NCBI GenBank assembly: GCA_022361295.1
Contig: JAKSBD010000174.1
Location: 1 to 33,734 of the forward strand
Length of the DNA: 33,734 nt
Direction of reading: 5' to 3'
Source of the DNA: Bacteroidales bacterium
GTDB lineage: Bacteria; Bacteroidota; Bacteroidia; Bacteroidales; Marinilabiliaceae
The notes beneath the pieces were generated by a model that saw only the letters and a list, made by a program, of their open reading frames with translations, searched no databases and was not told the DNA's origin. Position 1 is the first letter of the stretch; every line of letters begins with the position of its first letter. A program made the translations under genes and the position numbers. Positions 9,947 to 20,796 of the stretch are shown here, one piece after another.

Positions 9947-10735
9947 TTATGCTTTATCAGGATAATAACCTTTAATAATACCACGTTGAGAGTTACGCAC
10001 GAATAAGATAATTTCGTCACGCTCTTTTGATGCAGGCATTTCTGCCTCAATACGCTCAATTGCTTCAGAGTTATTCAATCCCATCTGGAACAGGTAACGA
10101 TAGATATTCTGGATATCGCGAATTTGCTCATTGCTGAAATTACGTCGGCGTAAACCAATTGAGTTAACACCGGCATAAGAAATACGTTCACGACCTGCCT
10201 TCACATATGGAGGAACATCTTTACCAATAAGCGTACCTCCGGCAACCATCACATGAGCACCAATATGCACAAACTGATGAATAGCCGATGTACCACCAAT
10301 AATAGCAAAGTCATCAATTACAACTTCACCGGCAACCTGAACAGCATTGGCCAAAATAACATTATTACCCACAATTGCATCATGAGCAATGTGTGTATAA
10401 GCCATCAACAGACAGTTACTACCTACAACAGTCTTTCCCTTAGCTTTTGTACCGCGGTTCACTGTAACACACTCACGAATGGTAGTATTATCACCAATTT
10501 CAGCTGTGGTTTCTTCACCTGCAAATTTTAAATCCTGCGGAACCGCACCAATTACGGCACCCGGAAAAATTTTACAGTTCTTACCAATTCTTGATCCCTC
10601 AAGAATTGTAACATTTGATGCAATTGTTGTTCCTTCTTCAATAACAACATTTTTGTCAATCGTTACAAATGGTTCTATAACAACATTGGGAGCAACCTTT
10701 GCTTCCGGATGTATATATGCCAATGGTTGTTTCAT
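9947..10735 (-). CDS. lpxA: UDP-N-acetylglucosamine acyltransferase LpxA
   Basis: 262 aa left-handed beta-helix hexapeptide protein; IHPEAKVAPNVVIEPF...MAYTHIAHDAIVGNNVILANAVQ...IGGTSAIHQFVHIG. Confidence 0.96.
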   Translation of the reverse strand: MKQPLAYIHPEAKVAPNVVIEPFVTIDKNVVIEEGTTIASNVTILEGSRIGKNCKIFPGAVIGAVPQDLKFAGEETTAEIGDNTTIRECVTVNRGTKAKGKTVVGSNCLLMAYTHIAHDAIVGNNVILANAVQVAGEVVIDDFAIIGGTSAIHQFVHIGAHVMVAGGTLIGKDVPPYVKAGRERISYAGVNSIGLRRRNFSNEQIRDIQNIYRYLFQMGLNNSEAIERIEAEMPASKERDEIILFVRNSQRGIIKGYYPDKA

Positions 10736-10798
10736 TTTAATTGTTTTAGTTCTATATCCTTTCCTGAAAGTTGAAGGAATATGCTTATTTGGTGTATA

Positions 10799-12196
10799 TT
10801 ATTTATTCTTAACTACTGACGCCATAAACTCGCCTTCAGAAACGATTGTATCCCCTACAAAAGCAGTTCCTTTCATATTGGCCATTCCTCTGCGAAATTC
10901 TGTTAAAAGCTCAAGTTTAAAGATAATAGTATCGCCTGGCACTACTTTCTTACGCAACTTCACATTGTCAATTTTCAGGAAGTAGGTACTGTAAGAACCA
11001 GGATCATCCAATTGACTTAAAACAAATATCCCTCCGGCCTGAGCCATTGCTTCTATCTGAAGAACAGCAGGCATTACCGGCTCATCAGGGAAGTGCCCCA
11101 CAAAGAACGGCTCATTCATTGTCACATTCTTAATTCCGACAATGTGCTTTTCTCCCAGCTCAATAATCTTATCGATCAATAAAAACGGAGGTCTGTGCGG
11201 CAGCATTCTTTTAATATCATTAATGTCGCAAACAGGCTCCTTATTTGGATCATAAACAGGCACTTCCGGTTTAAGAGCACGCTGCTTAATTTCCTTACGA
11301 ATAAGTTTGGCAAACTCAACGTTAGCCATATGACCAGGTCGGCTTGCTATAATACGACCTTTTATAGGCATTCCACACAATGCAAGGTCACCAATGACAT
11401 CTAATAACTTATGACGGGCCGGCTCATTCGGATAAACCAATTCGAGGTTATTTAATATGCCCGTTGGACGAACTTCAACGCGCGGCTGATTGAATAAATC
11501 GGCCAGCTTATCTAATTCTTCCTGTGTTACCTCTTTATCAATTATAATAATGGCATTATCCAGGTCGCCACCTTTGATTAAATTATTTTTCAAAAGAGGC
11601 TCTAACTCATGCAAAAAGACGAATGTACGACAAGCAGATACTTCTTCTTCAAAATCATTTAGACTGTCCAGTGTTGCATATTGATTAGATAAAAGAAGTG
11701 ACTTATCGAACGAAATCTTAACATCAGCACTAAACTCATCATCAGGCAAAGCCACAATTTTAATGCCGCGCTCTTTGTCCTCAAACACCATTTTTTCTTT
11801 TACAACAAAATATTGGCGTTCCTCATCCTGCTCTTCTATGCCGGCATTTTTAATGGCCTCAACAAAGAATTTTGAACTACCATCTAATATTGGTGCTTCA
11901 GGACCATCTACTTCAATCAGGCAGTTATCAATTTTTAAAGCCGTTAGGGCAGCCAAACAGTGCTCAATAGTACTAACTTTTGCTTCACCTTTTTGAAGAA
12001 CTGTTCCTCGCTGTGTAAAAGCTACATTATCAGCCAATGCATCAATTACCGGCTGTCCTTCAAGGTCAATTCGTTTGAATTTATAACCATGATTTACCGG
12101 AGCCGGCATCAAGGTGAAATTCACATTCACTCCTGTGTGTAAACCTGTTCCTTTCAACGTAACAGGTGCTTTTATGGTATTTTGCTTTTCTATCAT
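10799..12196 (-). CDS. lpxC/fabZ: Bifunctional LpxC deacetylase / FabZ dehydratase fusion
   Basis: 465 aa; N-terminal LpxC (TLKGTGLHTG...STIEHCLAALTAL...HKLLDVIGDLAL) and C-terminal FabZ (MLPHRPPFLLIDKI...GHFPDEPVMPAVLQIEAMAQ). Confidence 0.97.
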   Translation of the reverse strand: MIEKQNTIKAPVTLKGTGLHTGVNVNFTLMPAPVNHGYKFKRIDLEGQPVIDALADNVAFTQRGTVLQKGEAKVSTIEHCLAALTALKIDNCLIEVDGPEAPILDGSSKFFVEAIKNAGIEEQDEERQYFVVKEKMVFEDKERGIKIVALPDDEFSADVKISFDKSLLLSNQYATLDSLNDFEEEVSACRTFVFLHELEPLLKNNLIKGGDLDNAIIIIDKEVTQEELDKLADLFNQPRVEVRPTGILNNLELVYPNEPARHKLLDVIGDLALCGMPIKGRIIASRPGHMANVEFAKLIRKEIKQRALKPEVPVYDPNKEPVCDINDIKRMLPHRPPFLLIDKIIELGEKHIVGIKNVTMNEPFFVGHFPDEPVMPAVLQIEAMAQAGGIFVLSQLDDPGSYSTYFLKIDNVKLRKKVVPGDTIIFKLELLTEFRRGMANMKGTAFVGDTIVSEGEFMASVVKNK

Positions 12197-12236
12197 AACT
12201 TATGTCACTCAACAATATGATTTAGTTTGCCACTGC

Positions 12237-13268
12237 TTATTTTAAATTATTTAAATCTCGCTGTAACTGATCAACCTGCATTTTCAATTCGGGCAATCGT
12301 CTGAAAACAGCAGAAGCTTTATAGAATTTTTTCACATCCATCACCGGAGAACCCATCAGTGTTTCACCTTCTTTTTTAATACTACCTCCTACTCCAGCCT
12401 GGGCACCCATCTTAGTATTATCTGCAATAGTAATATGGCCACCAACTCCAACCTGACCACCGAACATACAGTTTTTGCCAATTTTTGTTGAGCCCGCTAA
12501 ACCAGCCTGAGCAGCTATAACAGTGTTTTCTCCTACTTCAACATTATGAGCTACCTGTATTAAGTTATCAAGTTTAACTCCTTTTTGTATAACTGTTGAG
12601 CCCATTGTAGCACGATCTATTGTTGTATTGGCTCCAATCTCAACATGATCATGTAATACAACATTTCCAATTTGTGCTACTTTTTTATATTCATTCTCTG
12701 AATTCGGAGCAAATCCAAAACCGTCGCTTCCAATTACAGCTCCGGCATGAACAGTACATGCCTTGCCAATTGCGCAGTTTTTATAGACTTTAACACCAGA
12801 ATAGATCGTGGTATTATCACCAATTTTTACGTTATCACCAATATAGGCCTGGGGATAAATTTTTACATTATCACCGATTACCACATTATCACCAATGTAG
12901 GCAAAGGCGCCTACATAAGCAAAATCACCTAGCTTAGCAGATTCTGAAACAAAAGATGGTTGTTCAATACCTGTTTTTTGCGGCTGACTTTGCTCATACA
13001 TTTCCAAAAGCTGAGCCAGCGCCTCATAGGCATTTGGAACACGTATCAGTGTTGCATTAATTTCCTTTTCTGCTTCAAAGGAATCATTTACAATCACCAC
13101 CGCTGCATTGGTGGTATAAATGTATTGGCTGTATTTGGGATTAGCTAAAAAGGTAAGCGTTTCAGGTTTACCTTCTTCTATTTTAGATACATTTCTAACA
13201 ATAGCTTCTTTGTCTCCTTCTACCTTGCCATTTAATAGTTCGGCAATCTGACCGGCTGTAAACTTCAT
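12237..13268 (-). CDS. lpxD: UDP-3-O-acylglucosamine N-acyltransferase LpxD
   Basis: 343 aa; hexapeptide repeats with [16 protein letters not shown] and [24 protein letters not shown]. Confidence 0.97.
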   Translation of the reverse strand: MKFTAGQIAELLNGKVEGDKEAIVRNVSKIEEGKPETLTFLANPKYSQYIYTTNAAVVIVNDSFEAEKEINATLIRVPNAYEALAQLLEMYEQSQPQKTGIEQPSFVSESAKLGDFAYVGAFAYIGDNVVIGDNVKIYPQAYIGDNVKIGDNTTIYSGVKVYKNCAIGKACTVHAGAVIGSDGFGFAPNSENEYKKVAQIGNVVLHDHVEIGANTTIDRATMGSTVIQKGVKLDNLIQVAHNVEVGENTVIAAQAGLAGSTKIGKNCMFGGQVGVGGHITIADNTKMGAQAGVGGSIKKEGETLMGSPVMDVKKFYKASAVFRRLPELKMQVDQLQRDLNNLK

Positions 13269-13484
13269 ATGTCTAAACTATGTTTTCAAAAATGACATAC
13301 GGAACTCGCCATTCGTCCATCTCTTTATTAAAGAAAATAGTACAAACAGCCAGTTTCATCTAAACAATAATTTGTTAGTCAACTCATTACATCCATCAAC
13401 AAATAATAATCCATTGAATTTTAACCAGATAATCAATGAGCTAAACGTCAAAAATTTGGTGCAAATCTAGTAAATATATTTACT

Positions 13485-14747
13485 TTAGAAAAGTGCCTTT
13501 TCTGATTGCAACCTATCTTCTATACTCTTCGGATAGCATATATAATGTTTCCTAACCGTTTTGCCTAAAACTGAAAGGTTAAGCATATCCGATGCTTTAG
13601 CAATATCTTTTAGTTCATTATTATTAAATAATATCTCAATTTTATCATCTTTAATACTATAAGCATTATTCGTTATCGTATCGGAAAACACGAAATACTT
13701 AGCAGCCTTTGTCGACTTTAAATCAAACTCTTCCATTGTTATTTCTTTGATTGCTTTGATAACCTCAGGCTTTATTGGACGTTCCGATATTTTAATCCGC
13801 CATAATTTACGATTTACAAATCCTTTCGCCAGGGTAGATAAAATAACATCGGGGTGCTGTGTCCATGTTTTGATAGAACACATAATGTCATCATCATCAA
13901 GCATTGTGAAATTAGTTAAAACACTCTCATTTTCATAAAAATCATCAAGCTCAGGTTTCCTTTCTATGAAAAACAATAAATGTGGCGGAGCAAATAAGTC
14001 CTCACCTTTTGACACCAACTTACGGGCTCTTTTAAACAGATGAACCAACATTTGCTCTGCAGCTAATGCCGTTTTATGCAAATACACCTGCCAATACATC
14101 AGCCGCCTGGCTACAAGAAATTTCTCAATTGAGTAAATACCTTTTGATTCAATCACAAGCTTATCGTCAACTACGTTAAGCATCTTAATAATCCTGTCGG
14201 AACCGATAACCCCTTCAGAAACACCCGAGAAAAAACTGTCCCTTTTTAGATAATCGAGCCGATCCATATCCAACTGGCTCGACACCAACTGGTGTAAGAA
14301 TTTTTTAGGATAGGTATTGTTGAATATTTCAATGGCTACATCAAGCTGACCTCCAAATTCCTTATTCAGCTTTTGCATCATCATTTGAGAGATATCTTCA
14401 TGTGACACTTCAACCAGCGAATGTTCTAACACATGACTAAAAGGCCCATGCCCTACATCATGCAGTAGTATAGCAGCATGAACAGCAATTGACTCTTCTT
14501 TCGTAATCTCTAAACCTTTTGCCTGCAATGTTTCAACAGCAGAGGTCATTAAGTGCATAGCACCCATTGCATGCTGAAATCGGGTATGCATAGCACCCGG
14601 ATACACCAAATGTGTTAATCCCAATTGCTTAATTCTTCTCAAGCGTTGAAAATAAGGATGCTCAATCAAATCATACAATAGATCGTAAGGCACCTTAATA
14701 AAACCATGCACCGGATCATTAACTATCTTTCTTTTATTCACATTCAA
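13485..14747 (-). CDS. HD-domain phosphohydrolase (dGTPase-like)
   Basis: 420 aa; NDPVHGFIKV...RFQHAMGAMHL...LLHDVGHGPFSHVLEHS...SSQLDMDRLDYLKRDS. Confidence 0.92.
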   Translation of the reverse strand: MNVNKRKIVNDPVHGFIKVPYDLLYDLIEHPYFQRLRRIKQLGLTHLVYPGAMHTRFQHAMGAMHLMTSAVETLQAKGLEITKEESIAVHAAILLHDVGHGPFSHVLEHSLVEVSHEDISQMMMQKLNKEFGGQLDVAIEIFNNTYPKKFLHQLVSSQLDMDRLDYLKRDSFFSGVSEGVIGSDRIIKMLNVVDDKLVIESKGIYSIEKFLVARRLMYWQVYLHKTALAAEQMLVHLFKRARKLVSKGEDLFAPPHLLFFIERKPELDDFYENESVLTNFTMLDDDDIMCSIKTWTQHPDVILSTLAKGFVNRKLWRIKISERPIKPEVIKAIKEITMEEFDLKSTKAAKYFVFSDTITNNAYSIKDDKIEILFNNNELKDIAKASDMLNLSVLGKTVRKHYICYPKSIEDRLQSEKALF

Positions 14748-14886
14748 TCATTTAAATGTCATGGTGCACAATATACAAAAATCACATAACTGGTATCTTA
14801 ATTTCAGAATCAAGACATTAAAATAGTGTCTGATATGATAAAATAGACGAATAAACCACACCGGTCGCATTTCTCACAATCATCCA

Positions 14887-14918
14887 TTTGGATAAATCTA
14901 CTATTATTACTATTTTTG
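14887..14918 (+). promoter_or_regulatory. Putative Bacteroidetes-type promoter of rimP-nusA-infB
   Basis: TTTG (14887-14890), 20 nt spacer, TATTTTTG (14911-14918); matches -33 TTTG / -7 TAnnTTTG. Confidence 0.65.
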
Positions 14919-14943
14919 CGCTTGATTTACCGAGGGATTGACT

Positions 14944-14973
14944 TAGGGGACAAAGTAGTCCCCTATTTTATTA
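14944..14973 (+). promoter_or_regulatory. Leader hairpin upstream of rimP (possible attenuator)
   Basis: TAGGGGAC-AAAGTA-GTCCCCTA perfect 8-bp stem followed by TTTTATT, before rimP ATG at 14984. Confidence 0.6.
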
Positions 14974-14983
14974 AATAAAAAGC

Positions 14984-15448
14984 ATGATTAAAGAATCTTT
15001 AATACAAGGTATAATTGACGAAAAGCTGCAGGAAGATGATATGTTCCTTGTGGAATTGATCGTGAAACCTGGAAATAAGATACTTGTAATGGTTGACAGC
15101 GACAACGGAGTGCCTATCAGCTATTGTATTGAGTTAAGCAAATTCATTGAAGCAGGACTTAATCGTGATGAAGAAGATTTTGAATTAGAAGTTGCGTCTG
15201 CTGGTATTGGTCAACCGTTTAAAGTTAAACGACAGTATCAGAAAAACATTGGTCGCGATGTTGAAGTATTAACATTGGATGGCAAAAAGTTTAGCGGCAA
15301 ACTGACTGAAGTTGCCGATGACACTTTTAGTGTGGAAATTGAGGAAAAGGTGAAGGTAGAAGGCAAGAAACGCAAGGAATTGCAGGTGAGGACGGTAAAT
15401 TGTAAATTTGACGAAGTAAAACAGGTAAAAGACATTATATCTTTTTAA
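14984..15448 (+). CDS. rimP: Ribosome maturation factor RimP
   Basis: 154 aa; RimP-like (LDGKKFSGKLTEV, VMVDSDNGVPISYCIELSKFIE) directly upstream of nusA. Confidence 0.93.
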   Translation: MIKESLIQGIIDEKLQEDDMFLVELIVKPGNKILVMVDSDNGVPISYCIELSKFIEAGLNRDEEDFELEVASAGIGQPFKVKRQYQKNIGRDVEVLTLDGKKFSGKLTEVADDTFSVEIEEKVKVEGKKRKELQVRTVNCKFDEVKQVKDIISF

Positions 15449-15462
15449 ATATTCCTTAGAAC

Positions 15463-16698
15463 ATGGAAAATATTAATCTGATAGATACGTTTTCGGAGTT
15501 TAAAGAACTCAAGAATATTGATCGTGCAACCATGATCAGTGTATTGGAAGATTCATTTCGCAGCGTTTTAATCAAACGCTTTGGAACCGATGAAAATTTT
15601 GACGTTATCATCAATGACGACAAAGGAGACTTTGAAATATGGCGTAACCGCGAGGTGGTGAAAGATGAAGATTTGGAAGATGAAAACCTTCAAATTTCTC
15701 TGTCAGAAGCCAAAAAAATTGACGACGATTACGAATTAGGAGAAGAGGTAACTGATGAAGTTAAGTTCCTTGATTTTGGTCGAAGAGCTATATTAAGCCT
15801 TCGCCAAAACTTATCGGCTCGTATCCTCGAATTGGAAAAAGACAATATTTACCATGCTTACAAGGATCGTGTTGGCGACATCGTAACTGGTGAAGTGTAC
15901 CAGATATGGAAACGTGAGATACTAATTATTGACGACGAAGGCAATGAACTTATTTTGCCAAAAGCAGAGCAAATACCTTCAGACTTTTTCCGTAAAGGTG
16001 ACAATGTTCGTGCCGTTGTTGTTAAAGTAGAAATCCGCAACAATAATCCTTTAATTATTCTTTCACGTACTTCTCCTGTATTCCTTGAGCGTTTATTTGA
16101 ATTGGAAGTACCTGAGATTTTCGATGGATTAATTACAATTAAAAAGATTGTTCGCGTACCAGGCGAAAGAGCTAAAGTAGCTGTAGAGTCGTATGATGAA
16201 CGCATTGACCCTGTGGGGGCTTGTGTGGGTATGAAAGGTTCTCGTATCCATGGAATTGTTCGTGAGTTAAGAAATGAGAATATTGACGTTATTAACTACA
16301 CAAGCAACACACAACTATTTATTCAGCGTGCGTTAAATCCTGCCAAAATTACTAACATCAAAATTCTTGAAGAAGAAGGAAGAGCTGAGGTTTACCTTCG
16401 TCCTGAAGAAGTATCGTTAGCAATTGGTAAAGGAGGTCTTAACATACGCCTAGCCGGACAGCTTACCGGATATGAGCTGGATGTATACCGTGAGGCGGAA
16501 GAGGATGAAGAAGATGTGAAGCTGGATGAATTCGCTGATGAAATTGAAAGCTGGGTATTAGATGAGCTTAAAGCCATTGGTTGTGATACAGCCAAATCGG
16601 TATTGGATCTATCTAATCAAGACCTGGTTAAGAGAACTGATTTAGAAGAGGAAACAATTCAGGAAGTTAGGGATATATTGAGCGCTGAATTTGAATAA
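15463..16698 (+). CDS. nusA: Transcription termination/antitermination factor NusA
   Basis: 411 aa; S1 and KH regions (DPVGACVGMKGSRIHGIVRELRNENIDVI; EVSLAIGKGGLNIRLAGQLTGYELDV). Confidence 0.97.
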   Translation: MENINLIDTFSEFKELKNIDRATMISVLEDSFRSVLIKRFGTDENFDVIINDDKGDFEIWRNREVVKDEDLEDENLQISLSEAKKIDDDYELGEEVTDEVKFLDFGRRAILSLRQNLSARILELEKDNIYHAYKDRVGDIVTGEVYQIWKREILIIDDEGNELILPKAEQIPSDFFRKGDNVRAVVVKVEIRNNNPLIILSRTSPVFLERLFELEVPEIFDGLITIKKIVRVPGERAKVAVESYDERIDPVGACVGMKGSRIHGIVRELRNENIDVINYTSNTQLFIQRALNPAKITNIKILEEEGRAEVYLRPEEVSLAIGKGGLNIRLAGQLTGYELDVYREAEEDEEDVKLDEFADEIESWVLDELKAIGCDTAKSVLDLSNQDLVKRTDLEEETIQEVRDILSAEFE

Positions 16699-16762
16699 TT
16701 CGCTATATTTGCCCGCAAGAATTGAATCCGAAAAAGAAAAATTATAAGAAGAGTCCTGTTAT

Positions 16763-19699
16763 ATGGCAGTTGGAAAAAGACTTAGTAAAGTAGCACGAGA
16801 GTTCAATGTTGGACACCACACCATTGTGGAGTTCCTGCAGAAGAAAGGTTTCAAGGTAGAAACCAACCCGAATACAAAAATCTCGGAAGAGATGTATTCT
16901 CTTCTGTCACAAGAATATCGTGGCGATTCACATGTTAAAAAAGAGTCGGAAAAACTGGCTAAATTAAAGGAGAAATCGAAGAAAGAATCGATTTCACTTT
17001 CAGATATCAGAGATGATATTGAGCCAGCTAAAGAGAATGAAAAACCGGCTGAAAAACCGGCTGCCAAGGATGAATCCGGACCTAAAGTAGTTGGCAAAGT
17101 AGACTTAGATGCTTTAAAGCCTAAGAAAAAAGAAGCTCCTGCCCCTGCTCCAAAACCGGAGAAAAAAGCTGAAGTAGCGCCTAAGCAGGAAACTCCTAAA
17201 AAGGAAGAAAAGCCAGTAGAGAAAAAGGTTGAAAAGAAACCTGTTAAAAAACCTGAGCACATTCCTACTAAAGTGGAACCAGCTGAAGAAATGAAGGTAG
17301 TTGGTAAGATTGACCTTGAAAAAAAGCCAGTTAAACCAGCTGAAAAACCTCAGAAAGAAAAAGCGCAGCCTAAAGCAGAAGTGAAGAAAGAAACACCAGC
17401 TCCTAAACCAGCGGCGGAAGCAAAACCAAAGCCGGTAAAAGAAGCGAAACCAGCAGCAGAAAAAGCAGCAGAAGCACCTGAGAAAAAGGAAGAAAAGCCA
17501 GCAGGAGAAGATACTTTCAGAGCCACACAAGTTAAGAAATTGTCTGGCCCGACTGTAATTGGTAAGATTGAGTTGCCAAAAACTCCAGCTAAATCAGATA
17601 ACAAATCTGCTGCCGATAAAAATGCGAATAAGAAGCGTAAGCGTAAACGCATCAAAAAAGATAAAGAGAAGGTTGATATTAGCCAAAAGCAGCAACAAGG
17701 AGGCGAAAACAAACAACAGGGCGGCGGTCAGAGAAATGACAATCGTCCACAAAGACAACGTCCGGCTCGCGTTAAAAAGCGTCCTGTAAAAGCTGAGGTT
17801 AACGAGGAAGATGTACAAAAGCAAATTAAAGATACTTTAGCGCGCTTAACTTCTAAAGGTAAAAGCAAGGGTGCTAAACACCGTCGTGAAAAACGTGAAA
17901 TGCAGTCTCAGCGCCAACAGGCCGAGATGGAACAAGCAGACAAGGAAAAGTCAATTTTGAAAGTTACTGAGTTCGTAACTGCAAATGAATTGGCTAACAT
18001 GATGGAAGTACAGGTGAACCAAATTATTGCAACCTGTATGAGTTTAGGTATGTTTGTTTCTATCAACCAACGTCTGGATGCTGAAACATTAGCCTTAGTA
18101 GCAGAAGAATTTGGCTATACCATTGAATTCGTAAGTGCAGATGTAGTTGAATCCATTGTTGAAGAGGAGGATAAAGACGAAGATTTACAAGATCGTCCGC
18201 CAATTGTTACGGTGATGGGTCACGTTGACCACGGTAAAACTTCATTATTGGACCACATCCGCCAGGCAAACGTAATTGCCGGAGAGGCAGGTGGTATCAC
18301 ACAGCACATTGGAGCTTACAGTGTAACACGAGAAGATGGTCGTCAGATTACTTTCCTTGATACTCCGGGTCACGAAGCCTTTACAGCGATGCGTGCGAGG
18401 GGTGCACAGGTAACTGATATAGCAATTATTATTGTTGCGGCTGATGATAACGTGATGCCTCAAACAGTTGAAGCAATTAACCACGCAGCAGCAGCAGGTG
18501 TACCTATTGTGTTTGCAATCAACAAAATTGACAAGCCAGGTGCCAACCCGGATAAAATTAAAGAAGAGCTGGCTAATATGAACTACCTGGTTGAAGACTG
18601 GGGTGGTAAATATCAGTGCCAGGAAATTTCAGCCAAGAATGGTGTTAACATCGATGAGCTACTTGAAAAAGTATTGCTTGAAGCTGACCTTCTTGAGTTG
18701 AAAGCTAATCCTAATAAACGAGCAGTTGGTTCGGTAATCGAATCATCATTAGATAAAGGTCGTGGTTACGTAACTACATTACTTGTTCAAAGCGGAACAA
18801 TGCGTGTTGGTGATATGATGTTATCAGGTTCACATTCCGGTCACGTTAAAGCAATGTTTAACGAACGTAATCAAAAGGTTGAAGAAGTGGGTCCATCAGA
18901 ACCAGCATTAGTACTTGGTTTAAATGGTGCACCACAAGCCGGTGAACGCTTTAACATCATGGAAGATGAACGCGAAGCGAAAGACATTGCAACTAAGCGT
19001 GAGCAGCTTCAGCGTGAACAGGGAATGCGTACGAAGAAGCACATTACACTGGATGAGATTGGTCGACGTATCGCCATTGGTAACTTCCAGGAGTTAAATG
19101 TAATTGTGAAAGGTGATGTGGATGGTTCTATCGAGGCTCTTTCTGACTCATTAATTAAGCTTTCTACTGAAGAGATTCAGGTGAATGTTATTCACAAAGC
19201 GGTGGGTCAGATCTCAGAATCAGATATCATGTTAGCAACTGCATCAAACGCCATTGTAATTGGTTTCCAGGTACGTCCGTCTATGGCAGCCCGACGCATT
19301 GCAGAGAAAGAAGAAATCGATATTCGCCTTTACTCTATCATCTACGATGCAATTGAAGAATTAAAATCTGCGATGGAAGGTATGTTATCACCTGAAATCA
19401 AAGAGGAAATTACCGCAACCATCGAAATCCGCGAGACATTCAAAATCTCGAAAGTGGGTACAATTGCAGGTTGTATGGTGAAAGAAGGAAAAATCAAGCG
19501 TACCAATAAAGTACGATTAATCCGTGAGGGTATTGTGGTTTATACCGGTGAACTTGGCTCGCTTAAGCGCTTTAAAGATGATGTGAAAGAAGTAGCATCA
19601 GGTTACGAGTGTGGTTTGAACATCGACAAATACAATGACATTAAAGTTGGTGATATTGTTGAAGCTTACGAAGAAGTTGAAGTAAGCCGTAAATTATAA
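16763..19699 (+). CDS. infB: Translation initiation factor IF-2
   Basis: 978 aa; G-domain [45 protein letters not shown]; long Lys/Pro/Ala/Glu-rich N-terminal region. Confidence 0.98.
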   Translation: MAVGKRLSKVAREFNVGHHTIVEFLQKKGFKVETNPNTKISEEMYSLLSQEYRGDSHVKKESEKLAKLKEKSKKESISLSDIRDDIEPAKENEKPAEKPAAKDESGPKVVGKVDLDALKPKKKEAPAPAPKPEKKAEVAPKQETPKKEEKPVEKKVEKKPVKKPEHIPTKVEPAEEMKVVGKIDLEKKPVKPAEKPQKEKAQPKAEVKKETPAPKPAAEAKPKPVKEAKPAAEKAAEAPEKKEEKPAGEDTFRATQVKKLSGPTVIGKIELPKTPAKSDNKSAADKNANKKRKRKRIKKDKEKVDISQKQQQGGENKQQGGGQRNDNRPQRQRPARVKKRPVKAEVNEEDVQKQIKDTLARLTSKGKSKGAKHRREKREMQSQRQQAEMEQADKEKSILKVTEFVTANELANMMEVQVNQIIATCMSLGMFVSINQRLDAETLALVAEEFGYTIEFVSADVVESIVEEEDKDEDLQDRPPIVTVMGHVDHGKTSLLDHIRQANVIAGEAGGITQHIGAYSVTREDGRQITFLDTPGHEAFTAMRARGAQVTDIAIIIVAADDNVMPQTVEAINHAAAAGVPIVFAINKIDKPGANPDKIKEELANMNYLVEDWGGKYQCQEISAKNGVNIDELLEKVLLEADLLELKANPNKRAVGSVIESSLDKGRGYVTTLLVQSGTMRVGDMMLSGSHSGHVKAMFNERNQKVEEVGPSEPALVLGLNGAPQAGERFNIMEDEREAKDIATKREQLQREQGMRTKKHITLDEIGRRIAIGNFQELNVIVKGDVDGSIEALSDSLIKLSTEEIQVNVIHKAVGQISESDIMLATASNAIVIGFQVRPSMAARRIAEKEEIDIRLYSIIYDAIEELKSAMEGMLSPEIKEEITATIEIRETFKISKVGTIAGCMVKEGKIKRTNKVRLIREGIVVYTGELGSLKRFKDDVKEVASGYECGLNIDKYNDIKVGDIVEAYEEVEVSRKL

Positions 19700-19722
19700 A
19701 AGAGTCTTATACTATATACTAA

Positions 19723-19753
19723 AAATGGTCATCCAAGCGGATGACCATTTTTG
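19723..19753 (+). terminator. Terminator of infB
   Basis: AAATGGTCATCC-AAGC-GGATGACCATTT perfect stem followed by TTG. Confidence 0.85.
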
Positions 19754-19830
19754 TTATATCACTATTTAATTATTGATTATCCGTCATCAAGCATAAAATA
19801 TTTCACAGCAAACAACCAACACAACTTGTT

Positions 19831-19940
19831 CCGCAGAGGCGGAAGAGGCGCTGAGCCACAGAAATTTTATAACATATTTCAAAATTAACCCCGATGGCTA
19901 ACGGGGTGTACCATTGCTTCTCTGTGTTTATTCTTTGAGC
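19831..19940. repeat. Degenerate CGCAGAG-type fold-back between infB and kdsB
   Basis: CGCAGAGGCGGAAGAGGCGCTGAGCCACAGAAA... opposed by ...TTCTCTGTGTTTATTCTTTGAGCG, with central ACCCCG...CGGGGT hairpin (19888-19907). Confidence 0.55.
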
Positions 19941-19972
19941 GTAAATGCGGACTATTATTTTTTTGTGAAATA

Positions 19973-20737
19973 CTAGATCAAACCTGACTTTAAAAGGTTT
20001 TCCAAATCCTCAGGCGTATCAATACCATGCGATTCTTCAGTCGTTTCCTCAACGCGTATTGAATAACCATTTTCGAGCCAGCGCAACTGCTCCAATGATT
20101 CTGCACCTTCCAATTGACCTACTGCCAACTGTGTGATCTCAAACAAAACATCAGCCCTGTAACCATATAAGCCAACGTGATTAAAGTATTGATGCAAATC
20201 AGCCCATTGTCCTTCCTCCTTGCCTCGTAAATACGGGATAGGCGAACGACTAAAATACAAGGCTCGTTTATCATTGCTTAATACAACTTTCGGCTTATTG
20301 GGATTAAACAAATCTTCCGATGAAACAACCGGCTTTACCAAAGTTGCCAGTTCTGTGTTTTCATCATTAAAGCAGCCAGCGACAGACGCAATTTGTTTAG
20401 GGCTTATAAAAGGCTCATCACCCTGAATATTAATAACCGCATAAAAATCAGTTTGCTCTATCTCCTTTACCTTAGTCAAAGCTTCTGCACAGCGATCTGT
20501 TCCACTTTGGTGATCCACTGAGGTCATCACTACTTTCCCACCAAAATCAATTACTGCTCTTTCAATGCGTTCATCGTCGGTTGCAACATAAACACAATCT
20601 AACTCCTTGCTAGCTTGTTCATATACACGTTGAACCATAATTTTTCCACCAATATCAGCCAATGGTTTGCCTGGGAAACGCGTAGATGCATACCTGGCCG
20701 GAATAATTCCTAATATCTTTTTAGTCATCGCTATCAA
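19973..20737 (-). CDS. kdsB: 3-deoxy-manno-octulosonate cytidylyltransferase
   Basis: 254 aa; KILGIIPARYASTRFPGKPLADIGGKIMVQRVYEQA, INIQGDEPFI. Confidence 0.96.
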   Translation of the reverse strand: MIAMTKKILGIIPARYASTRFPGKPLADIGGKIMVQRVYEQASKELDCVYVATDDERIERAVIDFGGKVVMTSVDHQSGTDRCAEALTKVKEIEQTDFYAVINIQGDEPFISPKQIASVAGCFNDENTELATLVKPVVSSEDLFNPNKPKVVLSNDKRALYFSRSPIPYLRGKEEGQWADLHQYFNHVGLYGYRADVLFEITQLAVGQLEGAESLEQLRWLENGYSIRVEETTEESHGIDTPEDLENLLKSGLI

Positions 20738-20796
20738 TTTTTACTTCCACAAATTTATCAAGTTATACCATTTAAACATTTATTCGGCCACTATTA

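Noticed and set aside
10479-10985. 168-aa plus-strand ORF across lpxA and lpxC/fabZ
   Set aside because: Antisense to two certain genes, no domain.
10799-12196. LpxC/FabZ fusion as a novel fusion
   Set aside because: This bifunctional fusion is established in Bacteroidetes.
16759-17712. Phe/Ser-rich minus-strand ORFs (167, 138 and 120 aa)
   Set aside because: Antisense of the Lys/Pro/Ala/Glu-rich N-terminal region of IF-2; typical low-complexity artefacts.
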